Positions 28,048 to 36,458 of a stretch of 64,000 nt of DNA are shown here, one piece after another; position 1 is the first letter of the stretch; every line of letters starts with the position of its first letter. The position numbers and the translations under genes were made by a program. Origin of the DNA: Frateuria edaphi (GTDB lineage Bacteria > Pseudomonadota > Gammaproteobacteria > Xanthomonadales > Rhodanobacteraceae); NCBI RefSeq assembly GCF_021117405.1, contig NZ_CP088251.1:372001-436000 (forward strand), given 5' to 3'. The notes beneath the pieces are model-generated. The model was not told the origin of the DNA. It saw only the letters and a program-made list of their open reading frames with translations, and made no database searches.

Positions 28048-28911
28048 TCAGATTGCCTGCCGCGCCCGTTGCGCCTGGTCGCAGGCGGCCCGGGCGCTCG
28101 GTGCGAGGTACCCGAACTTCTCCACGATGAACCGGTCGCGGTCGCCGACGAGCTTTTCCGTCTCCGCGTCGTAGTAGTAGGCCGGGCCGCGCTTCTTGGA
28201 CGAGGTGTTGGTCTTGGGCCGTTCCATCAGTTCGGCCGCCTTCTGCTTGGGTACCTCGACGTTCGCGGCCCGCAGCGCCTCCAGCAGGTCGGTCTCCAGA
28301 TGCTCGTTCCTGATGAAGCGATCGACGAAGCAGTGTTGCCGCTCGTGCTCGATCAATTGCTTCGGCGTGGTGACGGTCCTGAGCGTGCCGAACTGGTTCT
28401 TGCGGCAGGTGAACAGCCGCATGTAGCGGTAGGTGAGCAAGCCCGCGAAGCGGTTCAGCGGGCAGCTCCAGTAGCCCTCGCCGATGTCACGCCAATAACC
28501 CGGGTCGTGGAGCATGTGCACCCACTCGCGGAAGGCCGCCGGATCGTTCACGTCGCGGAAGGTGTGCTTCCACTCCTTCGCATGCCAGTTCGGTCGCATG
28601 CCCATGACAAGCCGCAGCGTCGAGAAAAAGTCGCGCTTCCAGCCATGGTCGCGCCAGCGGATGCCGGGCGTGCTCAGGTTGCTGTAAAGGTCGCCCCGCC
28701 CGTCGCAGCAATAGGCCCAGAGCGAGACGTGCCAATCCCAGGGGTCGCGCACCGAACCGAGGAAGAACCGGTCGCCGGCGAACAGGTCCGCAGGCGCCTG
28801 GTTGTGCCGCATGACCAGGCGGCCGCCGACGATCTCCTTGAGCAGGTTGCGGATGTGCGTGCACCCGGTCTTCTGCAGTTCGAGGAAGACGATCCTGTCG
28901 GAAACGAACAT
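28048..28911 (-). CDS. Sulfotransferase family protein (4 of 5)
   Basis: Product of 287 aa. Motifs are LELQKTGCTHIRNLLKEI (5'-loop region, residues 10-27) and FLGSVRDPWDWHVSLW (3'-phosphate motif); the C-terminus ends IVEKFGYLAPS. It closely matches the divergent gene at 29229 across the whole length (shared MFVSDRIVF, LQKTGCTHIR, GDRFFLGS, RPKTN.SSKK). The ATG at 28911 has GGAG 6 bp upstream. Gene pair and intergenic DNA form an inverted duplication. Expected to sulfate a sugar of the local polysaccharide, though the specificity may have drifted from its twin. Confidence 0.84.
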   Translation of the reverse strand: MFVSDRIVFLELQKTGCTHIRNLLKEIVGGRLVMRHNQAPADLFAGDRFFLGSVRDPWDWHVSLWAYCCDGRGDLYSNLSTPGIRWRDHGWKRDFFSTLRLVMGMRPNWHAKEWKHTFRDVNDPAAFREWVHMLHDPGYWRDIGEGYWSCPLNRFAGLLTYRYMRLFTCRKNQFGTLRTVTTPKQLIEHERQHCFVDRFIRNEHLETDLLEALRAANVEVPKQKAAELMERPKTNTSSKKRGPAYYYDAETEKLVGDRDRFIVEKFGYLAPSARAACDQAQRARQAI

Positions 28912-29035
28912 AGGGGCTCCAGGTTGCTTGGTCCGACGCGCCACGCCCGTCGACGCACGCGCGCCCGCGCCGTGGCGCGGGCAGGCATCGGGGCCGACAG
29001 CGTGTCGCGTCCGTAGGGGCGATCACCGTAGATGG

Positions 29036-29141
29036 GGACGTTGCCATCCGGACTGTCGTAGAGGGGTGAACTGCTGACCTCGCTTGTGCCGCGCGGCAGC
29101 CGCCGATTCACCCGCCTACGACAAACGCGATGGCAACGTCC
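29036..29141. repeat. Imperfect inverted repeat between the twin sulfotransferase genes
   Basis: The 26-bp arms 29036-29061 and 29116-29141 match at 22 of 26 positions. They include exact GGACGTTGCCATC / GATGGCAACGTCC and TGTCGTAG / CTACGACA. Each arm has the same orientation relative to its own gene. They lie in the 317-bp divergent space 28912-29228, which has no gene, so they are either a conserved regulatory element or the remnant of duplicated upstream sequence. Confidence 0.7.
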
Positions 29142-29228
29142 CGGCGTTTCGTGGCGCCCACGGGTGCCGCGCACCGACCGCATGCACGGATGCCACCGCC
29201 TGCGGGCACAGCCACCGATGGAGCCGAT

Positions 29229-30083
29229 ATGTTTGTTTCCGACAGGATCGTTTTCGTGGAGTTGCAGAAGACCGGGTGCACGCACATCCGCAAGCTGCTC
29301 AAGGAGATCGTCGGCGGCGAGCTCATCGACAAGCACAACCAGGCCGGATCGCACCTGTTCACCGGCGACCGGTTCTTCCTCGGCTCGATCCGGAACCCGT
29401 GGGACTGGTACGTCTCGCACTGGGCCTACGGTTGCGATGGCAAGGGCACGGTCTATTTCAACGTCACCACCGAGGGCTGGCGCGGTCGCGGCCGCGGCTG
29501 GAAGAAGCACCCGATGCAGACGCTGGCCGAATTCCTGCAGAGCCGTCCCAACCGGCATGCACAGGAGTGGCGGCGTACCTACCGCGATGCCAACGATCCG
29601 GGCGCGTTCCGGCAGTGGCTGCACATGCTGCACGACCCGACCTACTGGCCGGACGTCGGCGAGGGCTACTGGAAGTGGCCGGCCAGCCGCGTTGCCGGCC
29701 TGCTGACTTGGCGCTACATGAAGCTGTTCACCTGCCGCGAAGGCGGACTGGGCGCGCTGATGTCCATCGCCACGCCGGAGCAGCTGGCCACGCACGAGAG
29801 CAGGGATTGCTTCATTGACTGCTTCGTTCGCAACGAGCGGCTGGAATCGGACCTGCTCGACGCCCTGGCGCGCGCCAACATCGCCGTGCCGCCGGCGACC
29901 GTGGAGGAAATCCGGCAGCGCCCGAAGACCAACGCATCTTCCAAGAAGCACGGCGCGCAGTACTACTACGACGCGGCCACGGAAAGGCTGGTCGCCGAGC
30001 GCGAAAAGCTGATCGTCGAGAAATTCGGCTACCTCGCCCCGGGCGCCGGGGCCGCCGATCGGCGCGCGACCGCGCCGGTCTAG
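29229..30083 (+). CDS. Sulfotransferase family protein (5 of 5)
   Basis: Product of 284 aa, twin of the minus-strand gene ending at 28911. It starts MFVSDRIVFVELQKTGCTH, has FLGSIRNPWDWYVSHW as 3'-phosphate motif, and RPKTNASSKKHG and IVEKFGYLAPG at the end. GGAG lies 6 bp before the ATG, as in the twin. The two differ mainly in the middle (about 80-130) and at the last 15 residues, where acceptor specificity may reside. There is no signal peptide, so it acts in the cytoplasm. CysD and CysNC follow on the same strand after 339 bp. Confidence 0.85.
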   Translation: MFVSDRIVFVELQKTGCTHIRKLLKEIVGGELIDKHNQAGSHLFTGDRFFLGSIRNPWDWYVSHWAYGCDGKGTVYFNVTTEGWRGRGRGWKKHPMQTLAEFLQSRPNRHAQEWRRTYRDANDPGAFRQWLHMLHDPTYWPDVGEGYWKWPASRVAGLLTWRYMKLFTCREGGLGALMSIATPEQLATHESRDCFIDCFVRNERLESDLLDALARANIAVPPATVEEIRQRPKTNASSKKHGAQYYYDAATERLVAEREKLIVEKFGYLAPGAGAADRRATAPV

Positions 30084-30422
30084 CGGCCGCGTTCACGCAT
30101 CGGTCATCCGCACATTCGATGCGTGGCGGTGCGCCGGCCTTTGGGATCGCTCGGTTTCGCTCCCGTCGTTTCATCTATCGAGCACGCGGTACTGACAGCA
30201 CATCGACGCCGCCGTTGAAAGAATTGCCCAGTCCGCCGGTGTTCGTTCAAAAGGCGTATGCCGGCAGTGAAGCGGAGCCGTCCCGACCTGGAAGAAGGCA
30301 TTCCCCGACGGGTTCTTGTTCCGGAATCGCATAACGCAAAGCTACCGATTTCTTTCACAAGCGCTTGCCCAAGATGCAACGTTCCGGTTGCCTTTTGGCG
30401 CCCCCCTGCAACAGGACTGCCC
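30084..30422. other. Gap before cysD without recognised gene
   Basis: The 339 bp is less GC-rich than its surroundings, particularly 30215-30256 and 30325-30365, as expected of a promoter region for the cysD-cysNC operon. No clear -35/-10 pair, terminator or known riboswitch could be identified by eye. Confidence 0.4.
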
Positions 30423-31400
30423 ATGACCCTGGCCGCCACGCCCCAAGACCACGCCTTCCCGCGCCCCGAACAGGCGCCGGACAACGACCTCCAGCGCCTT
30501 GCCGCCTCCTCGCACCTGAAGCGCCTGGAGGCCGAGGCGATCCACATCATGCGAGAGGTGGCGGCGGAGTTCGCCAACCCGGTGATGCTCTACTCGGTCG
30601 GCAAGGACTCCTCGGTGCTGCTGCACCTGCTGCAGAAGGCGTTCTATCCGGCGCCGCCGCCGATCCCGATGATGCACGTGGACACCACCTGGAAGTTCCG
30701 CGAGATGATCGCCTTCCGCGATCGCCGCGCGAAGGAAACCGGCTGCCGGCTTATCGTGCACACCAACCAGGAAGGCGTGGCGCAGGGCGTGAATCCGTTC
30801 AGCCACGGCGCCAGCGTGCACACCGACATCATGAAGACCCAGGCGCTGAAGCAGGCGCTGGACAAGTACAAGTTCGACGCGGCCATCGGCGGCGCCCGCC
30901 GCGACGAGGAGAAGTCCCGCGCCAAGGAGCGCGTGTTCTCCTTCCGCAACGCGCAGCACCGCTGGGATCCGAAGAGCCAGCGCCCCGAGCTGTGGAGCCT
31001 CTACAACACGCGCATCCACAAGGGCGAGAGCGTGCGCGTGTTCCCGCTGTCGAACTGGACCGAGCTGGACATCTGGCTCTACATCTACCGCGAGAACATC
31101 GAGGTGCCCTCGCTGTATCTGGCCAAGGAACGGCCGACTGTCGAGCGTGACGGCCAGCTGATCATGGTCGACGACGACCGCATGCCGCTGGAGCCGGGCG
31201 AAGTGCCGCAGATGCGCAAGGTGCGCTTCCGCACACTCGGTTGCTACCCGCTCACCGCGGCGATCGAGTCCGAAGCGGACACGCTGCCGGCGGTGATCCA
31301 GGAAATGCTCATCGCGCGCACCTCCGAGCGCCAGGGTCGCATCATCGACCAGGACGCCTCGGCCTCCATGGAAAAGAAGAAGCAGGAAGGGTATTTCTGA
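30423..31400 (+). CDS. cysD: Sulfate adenylyltransferase subunit 2
   Basis: Small catalytic subunit of ATP sulfurylase, making adenosine 5'-phosphosulfate from sulfate and ATP with the CysN GTPase. The PP-loop [12 protein letters not shown], the block [30 protein letters not shown] and the C-terminal [10 protein letters not shown] are family hallmarks. The length is 325 aa; the first 25 residues are a variable extension. AGGA lies 6 bp before the ATG. The stop overlaps the cysNC start (TGATG), so translation is coupled. With five sulfotransferase genes upstream, it probably serves polysaccharide sulfation as well as, or instead of, cysteine synthesis. No cysH, cysI or cysJ gene is present here. 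Confidence 0.95.
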   Translation: MTLAATPQDHAFPRPEQAPDNDLQRLAASSHLKRLEAEAIHIMREVAAEFANPVMLYSVGKDSSVLLHLLQKAFYPAPPPIPMMHVDTTWKFREMIAFRDRRAKETGCRLIVHTNQEGVAQGVNPFSHGASVHTDIMKTQALKQALDKYKFDAAIGGARRDEEKSRAKERVFSFRNAQHRWDPKSQRPELWSLYNTRIHKGESVRVFPLSNWTELDIWLYIYRENIEVPSLYLAKERPTVERDGQLIMVDDDRMPLEPGEVPQMRKVRFRTLGCYPLTAAIESEADTLPAVIQEMLIARTSERQGRIIDQDASASMEKKKQEGYF

Positions 31401-33304
31401 TGGATCTGCAAATAACCGACAGCCAGCCGGACAACGCCGTCACCGCGATCAACGATTACCTGCAGCGGCACGAGACCAAGAGCCTGCTGCGCTTCATCAC
31501 CTGCGGCAGCGTGGACGACGGCAAGAGCACCCTGCTCGGGCGCCTGCTGTACGACACCAAGCTGCTGTTCGACGACCAGCTGGCCGCGCTCGAGGGCGAC
31601 AGCCTGCGCCACGGCACGCAGAACGGCGAACTGGATTTCGCGTTGCTGGTCGATGGCCTGTCGGCCGAGCGCGAGCAGGGCATCACGATCGACGTGGCCT
31701 ACCGCTTCTTCAGCACGGACAAGCGCAAGTTCATCGTCGCCGACTGCCCGGGGCATGAGCAGTACACGCGCAACATGGCCACCGGCGCGTCCACCGCGGA
31801 CCTTGCCGTGGTGCTGGTCGATGCGCGCAAGGGCCTGATGACCCAGACCCGGCGCCATACCTACATCTGCAGCCTGCTCGGCATCCGCAACGTGCTGCTG
31901 GCGGTCAACAAGATGGACCTGGTCGACTACGCGCAGAGCACCTTCAAGCGCATCGAGAGCGACTACCGCCTGGTCGCGGCGCAGATGGGCATCGAGAACG
32001 TCACCGCGATCCCGCTGTCCGCCCTGCAGGGCGAGAACGTTTCCACCCGCTCGCAGGTGATGGGCTGGTACAACGGCCCCAGCCTGCTCGAACACCTGGA
32101 GACGGTGCAGGTCGAGCGCGTCGCCAGCAAGCTCGGTTTCCGCATGCCGGTGCAGTGGGTGTGCCGCCCCAACCAGAACTTCCGCGGTTACGCGGGCCAG
32201 GTGGTGGCCGGTTCGATCGCCCCGGGCGACGAGGTCGTCGCGCTGCCCAGCGGCGTGCGCTCGCGCGTGGCGCGCCTGGTCACCGCCGACGGCGACCTGC
32301 CGCGCGCGGTCGCCGGCGACGCGGTCGCCATCCAGCTCGAGGACGAGCGTGACATCAGCCGCGGCGACGTGATCGCGGCAACCTCCTCGCCGCCGCAGGT
32401 GGCCGACCAGTTTGCGGCGCACCTGCTGTGGATGGACAGCGCCGCGCTGCTTCCCGGTCGCCCGTACTGGATGAAGATCGGCGCGCGCATGGTCACGGCG
32501 CAGGTCACCGAGATCAAGCACCGCGTCGACGTGAACACGCAGGAGAAGCGCCCGGCCAAGCGCCTGGAGCTCAACGAGGTGGGCTACTGCAACCTCGGTC
32601 TCGACCACGCGATCGCGTTCGAGTCCTACGAGGACTGCCGCGAGCTCGGCGCGTTCATCCTGATCGACCGCCAGACCAACGCCACCGTGGCCGCCGGCAC
32701 GCTCAACTTCGCGTTGCGCCGCGCGGACAACATCCACTGGCAGCACACCGACGTCGATCGTACGGCGCGCGCCCGCATCAAGGGCCAGACGCCGGCGTGC
32801 CTGTGGTTCACCGGCCTGTCCGGCTCGGGCAAGTCGACCATCGCCAACGTGGTGGAGAAACGCCTGCACGCGATGGGCTATCACACGTACATGCTCGATG
32901 GCGACAACGTGCGCCATGGCCTGAACCGCGATCTGGGCTTCACCGACGAGGATCGCGTGGAGAACATCCGCCGCGTGGCGGAGGTGTCCAAGCTGATGGT
33001 CGACGCGGGCCTCATCGTGATGGTGTCGTTCATCAGCCCGTTCCGCAGCGAGCGTGGCATGGCGCGCAGCCTGTTCGAGAACGGCGAGTTCCGCGAGGTG
33101 TTCGTCGACACGCCGATCGAGGTGTGCGCGCAACGCGACCCGAAGGGCCTGTACGCCAAGGCGAAGGCCGGGCAGATACGCAACTTCACCGGCATCGACT
33201 CGCCCTACGAGCGGCCGGAGCACCCGGAGATGCACCTGGACACGATGGGCGCCTCGGTGGACGAGCTGGCCCAGCGGATCATCGACGGCCTGCTCGGGCA
33301 GTGA
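31400..33304 (+). CDS. cysNC: Sulfate adenylyltransferase subunit 1 / APS kinase fusion
   Basis: Bifunctional 634-aa protein. Residues 1-440 are the CysN GTPase of ATP sulfurylase (G1 GSVDDGKST at 36-44, G3 DCPGHEQY, G4 NKMD). Residues about 460-634 are APS kinase (Walker [10 protein letters not shown] at 472-480, [10 protein letters not shown], and FISPFRSER). Together with CysD it turns sulfate, ATP and GTP into PAPS, the sulfotransferase donor. Such fusions are common in Xanthomonadales and rhizobia, where NodQ supplies Nod factor sulfation. The ATG at 31400 overlaps the cysD stop. A strong terminator follows, so cysD-cysNC is a two-gene operon. Confidence 0.96.
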   Translation: MDLQITDSQPDNAVTAINDYLQRHETKSLLRFITCGSVDDGKSTLLGRLLYDTKLLFDDQLAALEGDSLRHGTQNGELDFALLVDGLSAEREQGITIDVAYRFFSTDKRKFIVADCPGHEQYTRNMATGASTADLAVVLVDARKGLMTQTRRHTYICSLLGIRNVLLAVNKMDLVDYAQSTFKRIESDYRLVAAQMGIENVTAIPLSALQGENVSTRSQVMGWYNGPSLLEHLETVQVERVASKLGFRMPVQWVCRPNQNFRGYAGQVVAGSIAPGDEVVALPSGVRSRVARLVTADGDLPRAVAGDAVAIQLEDERDISRGDVIAATSSPPQVADQFAAHLLWMDSAALLPGRPYWMKIGARMVTAQVTEIKHRVDVNTQEKRPAKRLELNEVGYCNLGLDHAIAFESYEDCRELGAFILIDRQTNATVAAGTLNFALRRADNIHWQHTDVDRTARARIKGQTPACLWFTGLSGSGKSTIANVVEKRLHAMGYHTYMLDGDNVRHGLNRDLGFTDEDRVENIRRVAEVSKLMVDAGLIVMVSFISPFRSERGMARSLFENGEFREVFVDTPIEVCAQRDPKGLYAKAKAGQIRNFTGIDSPYERPEHPEMHLDTMGASVDELAQRIIDGLLGQ

Positions 33305-33344
33305 CCTCGGCCCTGCGGCCGGTATAAACAAGCCCGCGTTACTG

Positions 33345-33375
33345 AGCCCTCTCCCTTCGGGGAGAGGGCTTTTTG
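33345..33375 (+). terminator. Rho-independent terminator of cysD-cysNC
   Basis: Stem AGCCCTCTCCC (33345-33355) pairs with GGGAGAGGGCT (33360-33370), loop TTCG, followed by a T-rich run. The stem is of the same type as the dispersed CTCTCCC/GGGAGAG repeats in this window. Confidence 0.85.
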
Positions 33376-33448
33376 TTGCGCGGCGCCTTCCCGAGCCGAC
33401 GCGGATCTTTGCGTGGGACCAAGGCCAGTGCGGTCTCCTATCCCTAGT

Positions 33449-33648
33449 CCTCTCTCCGGAGGGAGAGGGGCTGATCGATCGTGTCGCCAAGGCGTCGCCC
33501 TGCTGTTTGAAACTCGCTCCCTGCGGGCAGAGGGAAGAGGTCAGGGCTCGCGGGAACGCTGCTTGTGATGGTCAGCTTTTGCGGCCATGCGTGGGACCGC
33601 CGCCAGTGCGAACCCTCACCAGCCCTCTCACAGGGCGAGAGGGGCAAG
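33449..33648. repeat. Dispersed GAGAGGG-type palindromic repeats, copy 1
   Basis: In the 402-bp gap 33305-33706 there is a palindrome CCTCTCTCCGGAGGGAGAGG (33449-33468), then GGGCAGAGGGAAGAGG and GGGCTCGCGGGAACGCTG (about 33525-33557), then CCCTCTCACAGGGCGAGAGGG (33626-33646) in degenerate form. The same words recur at 38452-38596 and 45757-45815. No gene is supported here. Confidence 0.6.
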
Positions 33649-33706
33649 CTGCTCGCATCAGCCGAACCTGGCGTGGCTGCCTTTGCAGGAAGAACCGGAA
33701 ACCACC

Positions 33707-34672
33707 TCAATCGAGGGTGCTGGCCACATGCGTCGCCGGCGCCGTGGCGGTCCTGCCGCTCGGCGGTGGGTCTTCCCCGTACGGGCTGGGTTCGGGCCAG
33801 CCGAACTTCGCGCCCAGCGCATCGTCCCACTCCCTGGGCTCGAACACGTACCGGCCGGCGCCGGGCGTGAGCGTGAGTTCGCCCACGTACACGCGGCCCT
33901 GGTGCAGGTAAAGATCCACGCGCATGTAGCCCAGCGGCTCGGCCAGCTTGCGCGCCACGTGCAACATCTCGTCCAGTTGCTCGGGACGCGGGGCGACGCA
34001 GCCGCTGGTTTTCTGGTGCAGCAACTGGAACGGGGCCGGGCGCCAATCCTCCAGGTAGAGATCCTGGGTCAGGTGTTCGAAGCGTCCCTGCATGTGCTGG
34101 ATGAAGACGTAGGGCTTCTGGCCAGGGCCCGGATTGAACACGTTGAACTTGAAGTCGGCCGGCGGGCGGCCGTCGGTCAGCAGAGCATGTTCGAAGATGA
34201 TGCGCGGACGGATGTAGCGGTAGTGCTTCTCGCGCATCCGCATGGGGAATTCCGAGGTCATCCACTCGTTGGCCAGGCGGGCCAGCGCCACCGGATCCTC
34301 GTCGCGCTTGTCCAGCACGATGCGCAACTGGCCAAAGCTGTGGTTGGCCTTCATCACGAAGCAGCCCGGCAGGGCGTCGAAGGTTTCCGGCCCCACCTTT
34401 TCGGCGATCAGGTAGGCCGGCACCAGATACTGCGAGCCCACCGCATTGGCCACGTAGCCGCGCACTTCGACCTTGTCCGCCAATCGCGAGAACAGCGGCG
34501 AGGGATAGCGCATGCGGTGGAAGATCTTTTCGGAGAAGCGGCGCGGCAGCTCGAAGCGGCAAGGCCGCCCGTGGGTCATCAGGTACTTGTATTGATAGAA
34601 GGCGCAATCGGGCAGCGCCATCACCAGCGGCGACACCTGTTCCCTGAAGGCTTTGAGCTTCCGCGTCGTCAT
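33707..34672 (-). CDS. TupA-like ATP-grasp protein (2 of 2)
   Basis: Product of 321 aa, clearly paralogous to the gene at 26869-27762. Shared segments are FYQYK, RFSEKIFHRMRYP, ADKVEVRGYVA, VPAYL, PETFDALPGCFVMK, FKFNVFN, FVFIQHM-like FIQHMQGRF, and MRVDLYLHQGRVYVGELTLTPGAG. It has a Pro/Thr-rich extension of about 25 residues at the C-terminus. Same inferred role: ATP-dependent carboxylate-amine ligation during polysaccharide decoration, perhaps with a different amino donor. The ATG at 34672 is preceded only by a weak AGG. It sits alone between gaps and so probably has its own promoter. Confidence 0.8.
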   Translation of the reverse strand: MTTRKLKAFREQVSPLVMALPDCAFYQYKYLMTHGRPCRFELPRRFSEKIFHRMRYPSPLFSRLADKVEVRGYVANAVGSQYLVPAYLIAEKVGPETFDALPGCFVMKANHSFGQLRIVLDKRDEDPVALARLANEWMTSEFPMRMREKHYRYIRPRIIFEHALLTDGRPPADFKFNVFNPGPGQKPYVFIQHMQGRFEHLTQDLYLEDWRPAPFQLLHQKTSGCVAPRPEQLDEMLHVARKLAEPLGYMRVDLYLHQGRVYVGELTLTPGAGRYVFEPREWDDALGAKFGWPEPSPYGEDPPPSGRTATAPATHVASTLD

Positions 34673-35048
34673 CGTGTCGCCTGCTGCGAGGCGGGAAGTG
34701 CGCGATCGCTCGCGTCGCCGCCCGCCCGGTTTTGTCCGCCGACCCGCTGTTGCAGCCGGGCCGGCAAGCTGTCCTGCATTTTCGGATGGACGGTCGAACT
34801 CACGCGCTGGCGGTTTCCATGGAGTGGGATGACGGTGATTGTCGGGCGTGCCCGGTCGATGCAACGTGCAGTCTCATGGAGAGCCGGACGCCTGCATGCG
34901 GAAGAGGCTGCTGCGGGCCACACGGCGACCGGGTGGGAAGGGCGTCGCTCGCCGGGTTGCCGGGCCGGCCGCATGGGGTCTTCCATGCGGCGGCCACGGG
35001 GAGCCGGAAGAGGCGCGACGGCCGTGCCACGGCGCCTGGAGGAGATCC
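34673..35048. other. 376-bp gap without recognised feature
   Basis: This lies between TupA-like gene 2 and wecA, both on the minus strand. Nothing convincing was seen: no terminator with a T-run for the wecA-like gene, no conserved repeat and no coding-like frame. It presumably carries the promoter of TupA-like gene 2. Confidence 0.4.
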
Positions 35049-36215
35049 TTACTTGGCAGCCGAGCCGCGCTTGGGGCCGCGGCTGTCCTTGCCGTAGGTG
35101 GACAGCAGGGTGACCGACGAGCGCAGCCGCACCACGTTGCTCGGCAGTTCTGCCGGTTCGAGCGTCGGCCGGGGCTGAGGCACCGAGGGCGCTGACTGCT
35201 GCTTCTGCCAGATGCGTCCCATCGCAGTCACGTAGATCACCGACAGCGCGCCGAAGGCGATCAGGTTGCTGCCAGGGGCCAGCGAGTGGGTCAGCATGCC
35301 GGTCAGCGCAAGCAGGATGGCGAGCATCACCAGCGCCACCAGCGTGGTGCGCGGGCCCAGCCCTGCACGCAGCATCATGTGATGGATGTGGCCGCGATCA
35401 GGCTTGAACGGGCTCTTGCCCTCGCGGATGCGGCGAACCAGAACCTGCAGCGTGTCGAGCACCGGCAGGGCCACGCACCAGAGCACGTCGATGGTGGAAA
35501 GCTCGGTGTTGTTCCCGCTCTGGCTCAGGTGGATCAATGTCCACGCCAGGATGTAGCCCACCACCATGCTGCCGGCGTCGCCCAGGAAGATCTTCTTGCC
35601 GACGAGGCCCAGGTTAGCCGCCAGGTAGGGCACCAGCGCACCGGCCAGCAATACCAGCACGATCACGCCAGGCCATTGGGGCTGACCCTGGTACAGGATG
35701 ATGGCAGCGATGCTGACCAGTGCCAGCATGCCGGCGAGGCCGTCGATGCCGTCCATCATGTTGAAGGCGTTGAGCAGGCCAATTACCGCGAGCACCGTCA
35801 GCGGGATGCCGAACACGCCCAGCTCGAACTCGTGGCCGAACAGGTGGCCGAGCGTGTGGATCTGGACGCCGGTCACCGCGACCATCGTAAGCACCGCGAC
35901 TGTCTGCACCAGCAGCCGCGCGCGCACGCTCAGGTCGAAGCGGTCGTCCAGCGCGCCCACCAGTGCAAGCACTGCTGCGGTGGCGAGCAGCACGTTGGTG
36001 AACAAGTGGGCCTGGCCGTCGACCACCGCGCCGGCCAGCACGCCGATGAAGGCGGCCAGTCCGCCGATCAACGGGATATGGCCGACGTGATGCTTGCGTT
36101 CATCGGGACGGTCCACCAGGCCCCAGGACCCGGCGAACCGATAGAGGATGGCGATCGCCAGCGCAGAAACGCAGGCAGCCGTCAGACAAGCAATAAGTAT
36201 CCGGGAGTACTGCAT
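35049..36215 (-). CDS. Undecaprenyl-phosphate sugar-1-phosphate transferase (WecA/TagO family)
   Basis: Integral membrane enzyme of 388 aa with about 10-11 segments that starts polysaccharide synthesis by linking a (probably N-acetylhexosamine) sugar phosphate to undecaprenyl phosphate. Family residues are visible: GLVDRPDERKHH at 32-43, D90-D91 (ALDDRFD), NAFNMMDGIDGLAG (149-162, Mg2+ site), FLGDAGSM (D213) and the C-terminal DRGHIHHMML. The tail (about 340-388) is a polar extension. The ATG at 36215 is used; an ATG at 36230 is possible. It is the only initiating enzyme in the window, more than 25 kb from wzb-wzc, with no GumD-like glucosyl transferase present. Confidence 0.9.
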   Translation of the reverse strand: MQYSRILIACLTAACVSALAIAILYRFAGSWGLVDRPDERKHHVGHIPLIGGLAAFIGVLAGAVVDGQAHLFTNVLLATAAVLALVGALDDRFDLSVRARLLVQTVAVLTMVAVTGVQIHTLGHLFGHEFELGVFGIPLTVLAVIGLLNAFNMMDGIDGLAGMLALVSIAAIILYQGQPQWPGVIVLVLLAGALVPYLAANLGLVGKKIFLGDAGSMVVGYILAWTLIHLSQSGNNTELSTIDVLWCVALPVLDTLQVLVRRIREGKSPFKPDRGHIHHMMLRAGLGPRTTLVALVMLAILLALTGMLTHSLAPGSNLIAFGALSVIYVTAMGRIWQKQQSAPSVPQPRPTLEPAELPSNVVRLRSSVTLLSTYGKDSRGPKRGSAAK

Positions 36216-36458
36216 AGTGGCTAGTCCCATCGTCCTGATCGGGCCATGCCTGCAGACGTAACTCTCCCGTCGCTGACACGGCACCACCTGCATACGCAGG
36301 CAAAAACCGGATATCCCCGTTCCCTGGCCCCGGTGAAGGGGCTTCCGGGGAGAGTAAGCAGGCCCCAGTGCAATTCTCGTCAACAGGAAAACGGGCGTCT
36401 CGCCTGCAAGGGCGGGGCCTGCGGGCCCGTCGCGTCCGCTTGACGATTCAGTGAAGAA

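Noticed and set aside
28048-30083. Composite transposon made of inverted sulfotransferase copies
   Set aside because: No transposase, terminal inverted repeats outside the pair, or target duplication can be seen. A simple inverted duplication is enough.
31244-33490. Minus-strand frame of 748 codons opposite cysNC
   Set aside because: Same antisense artefact; the plus strand carries a complete, motif-rich CysNC.
33449-33648. Possible CRISPR-like array of GAGAGGG repeats
   Set aside because: The copies are palindromic, degenerate and irregularly spaced, with no cas genes. They fit a dispersed intergenic repeat.
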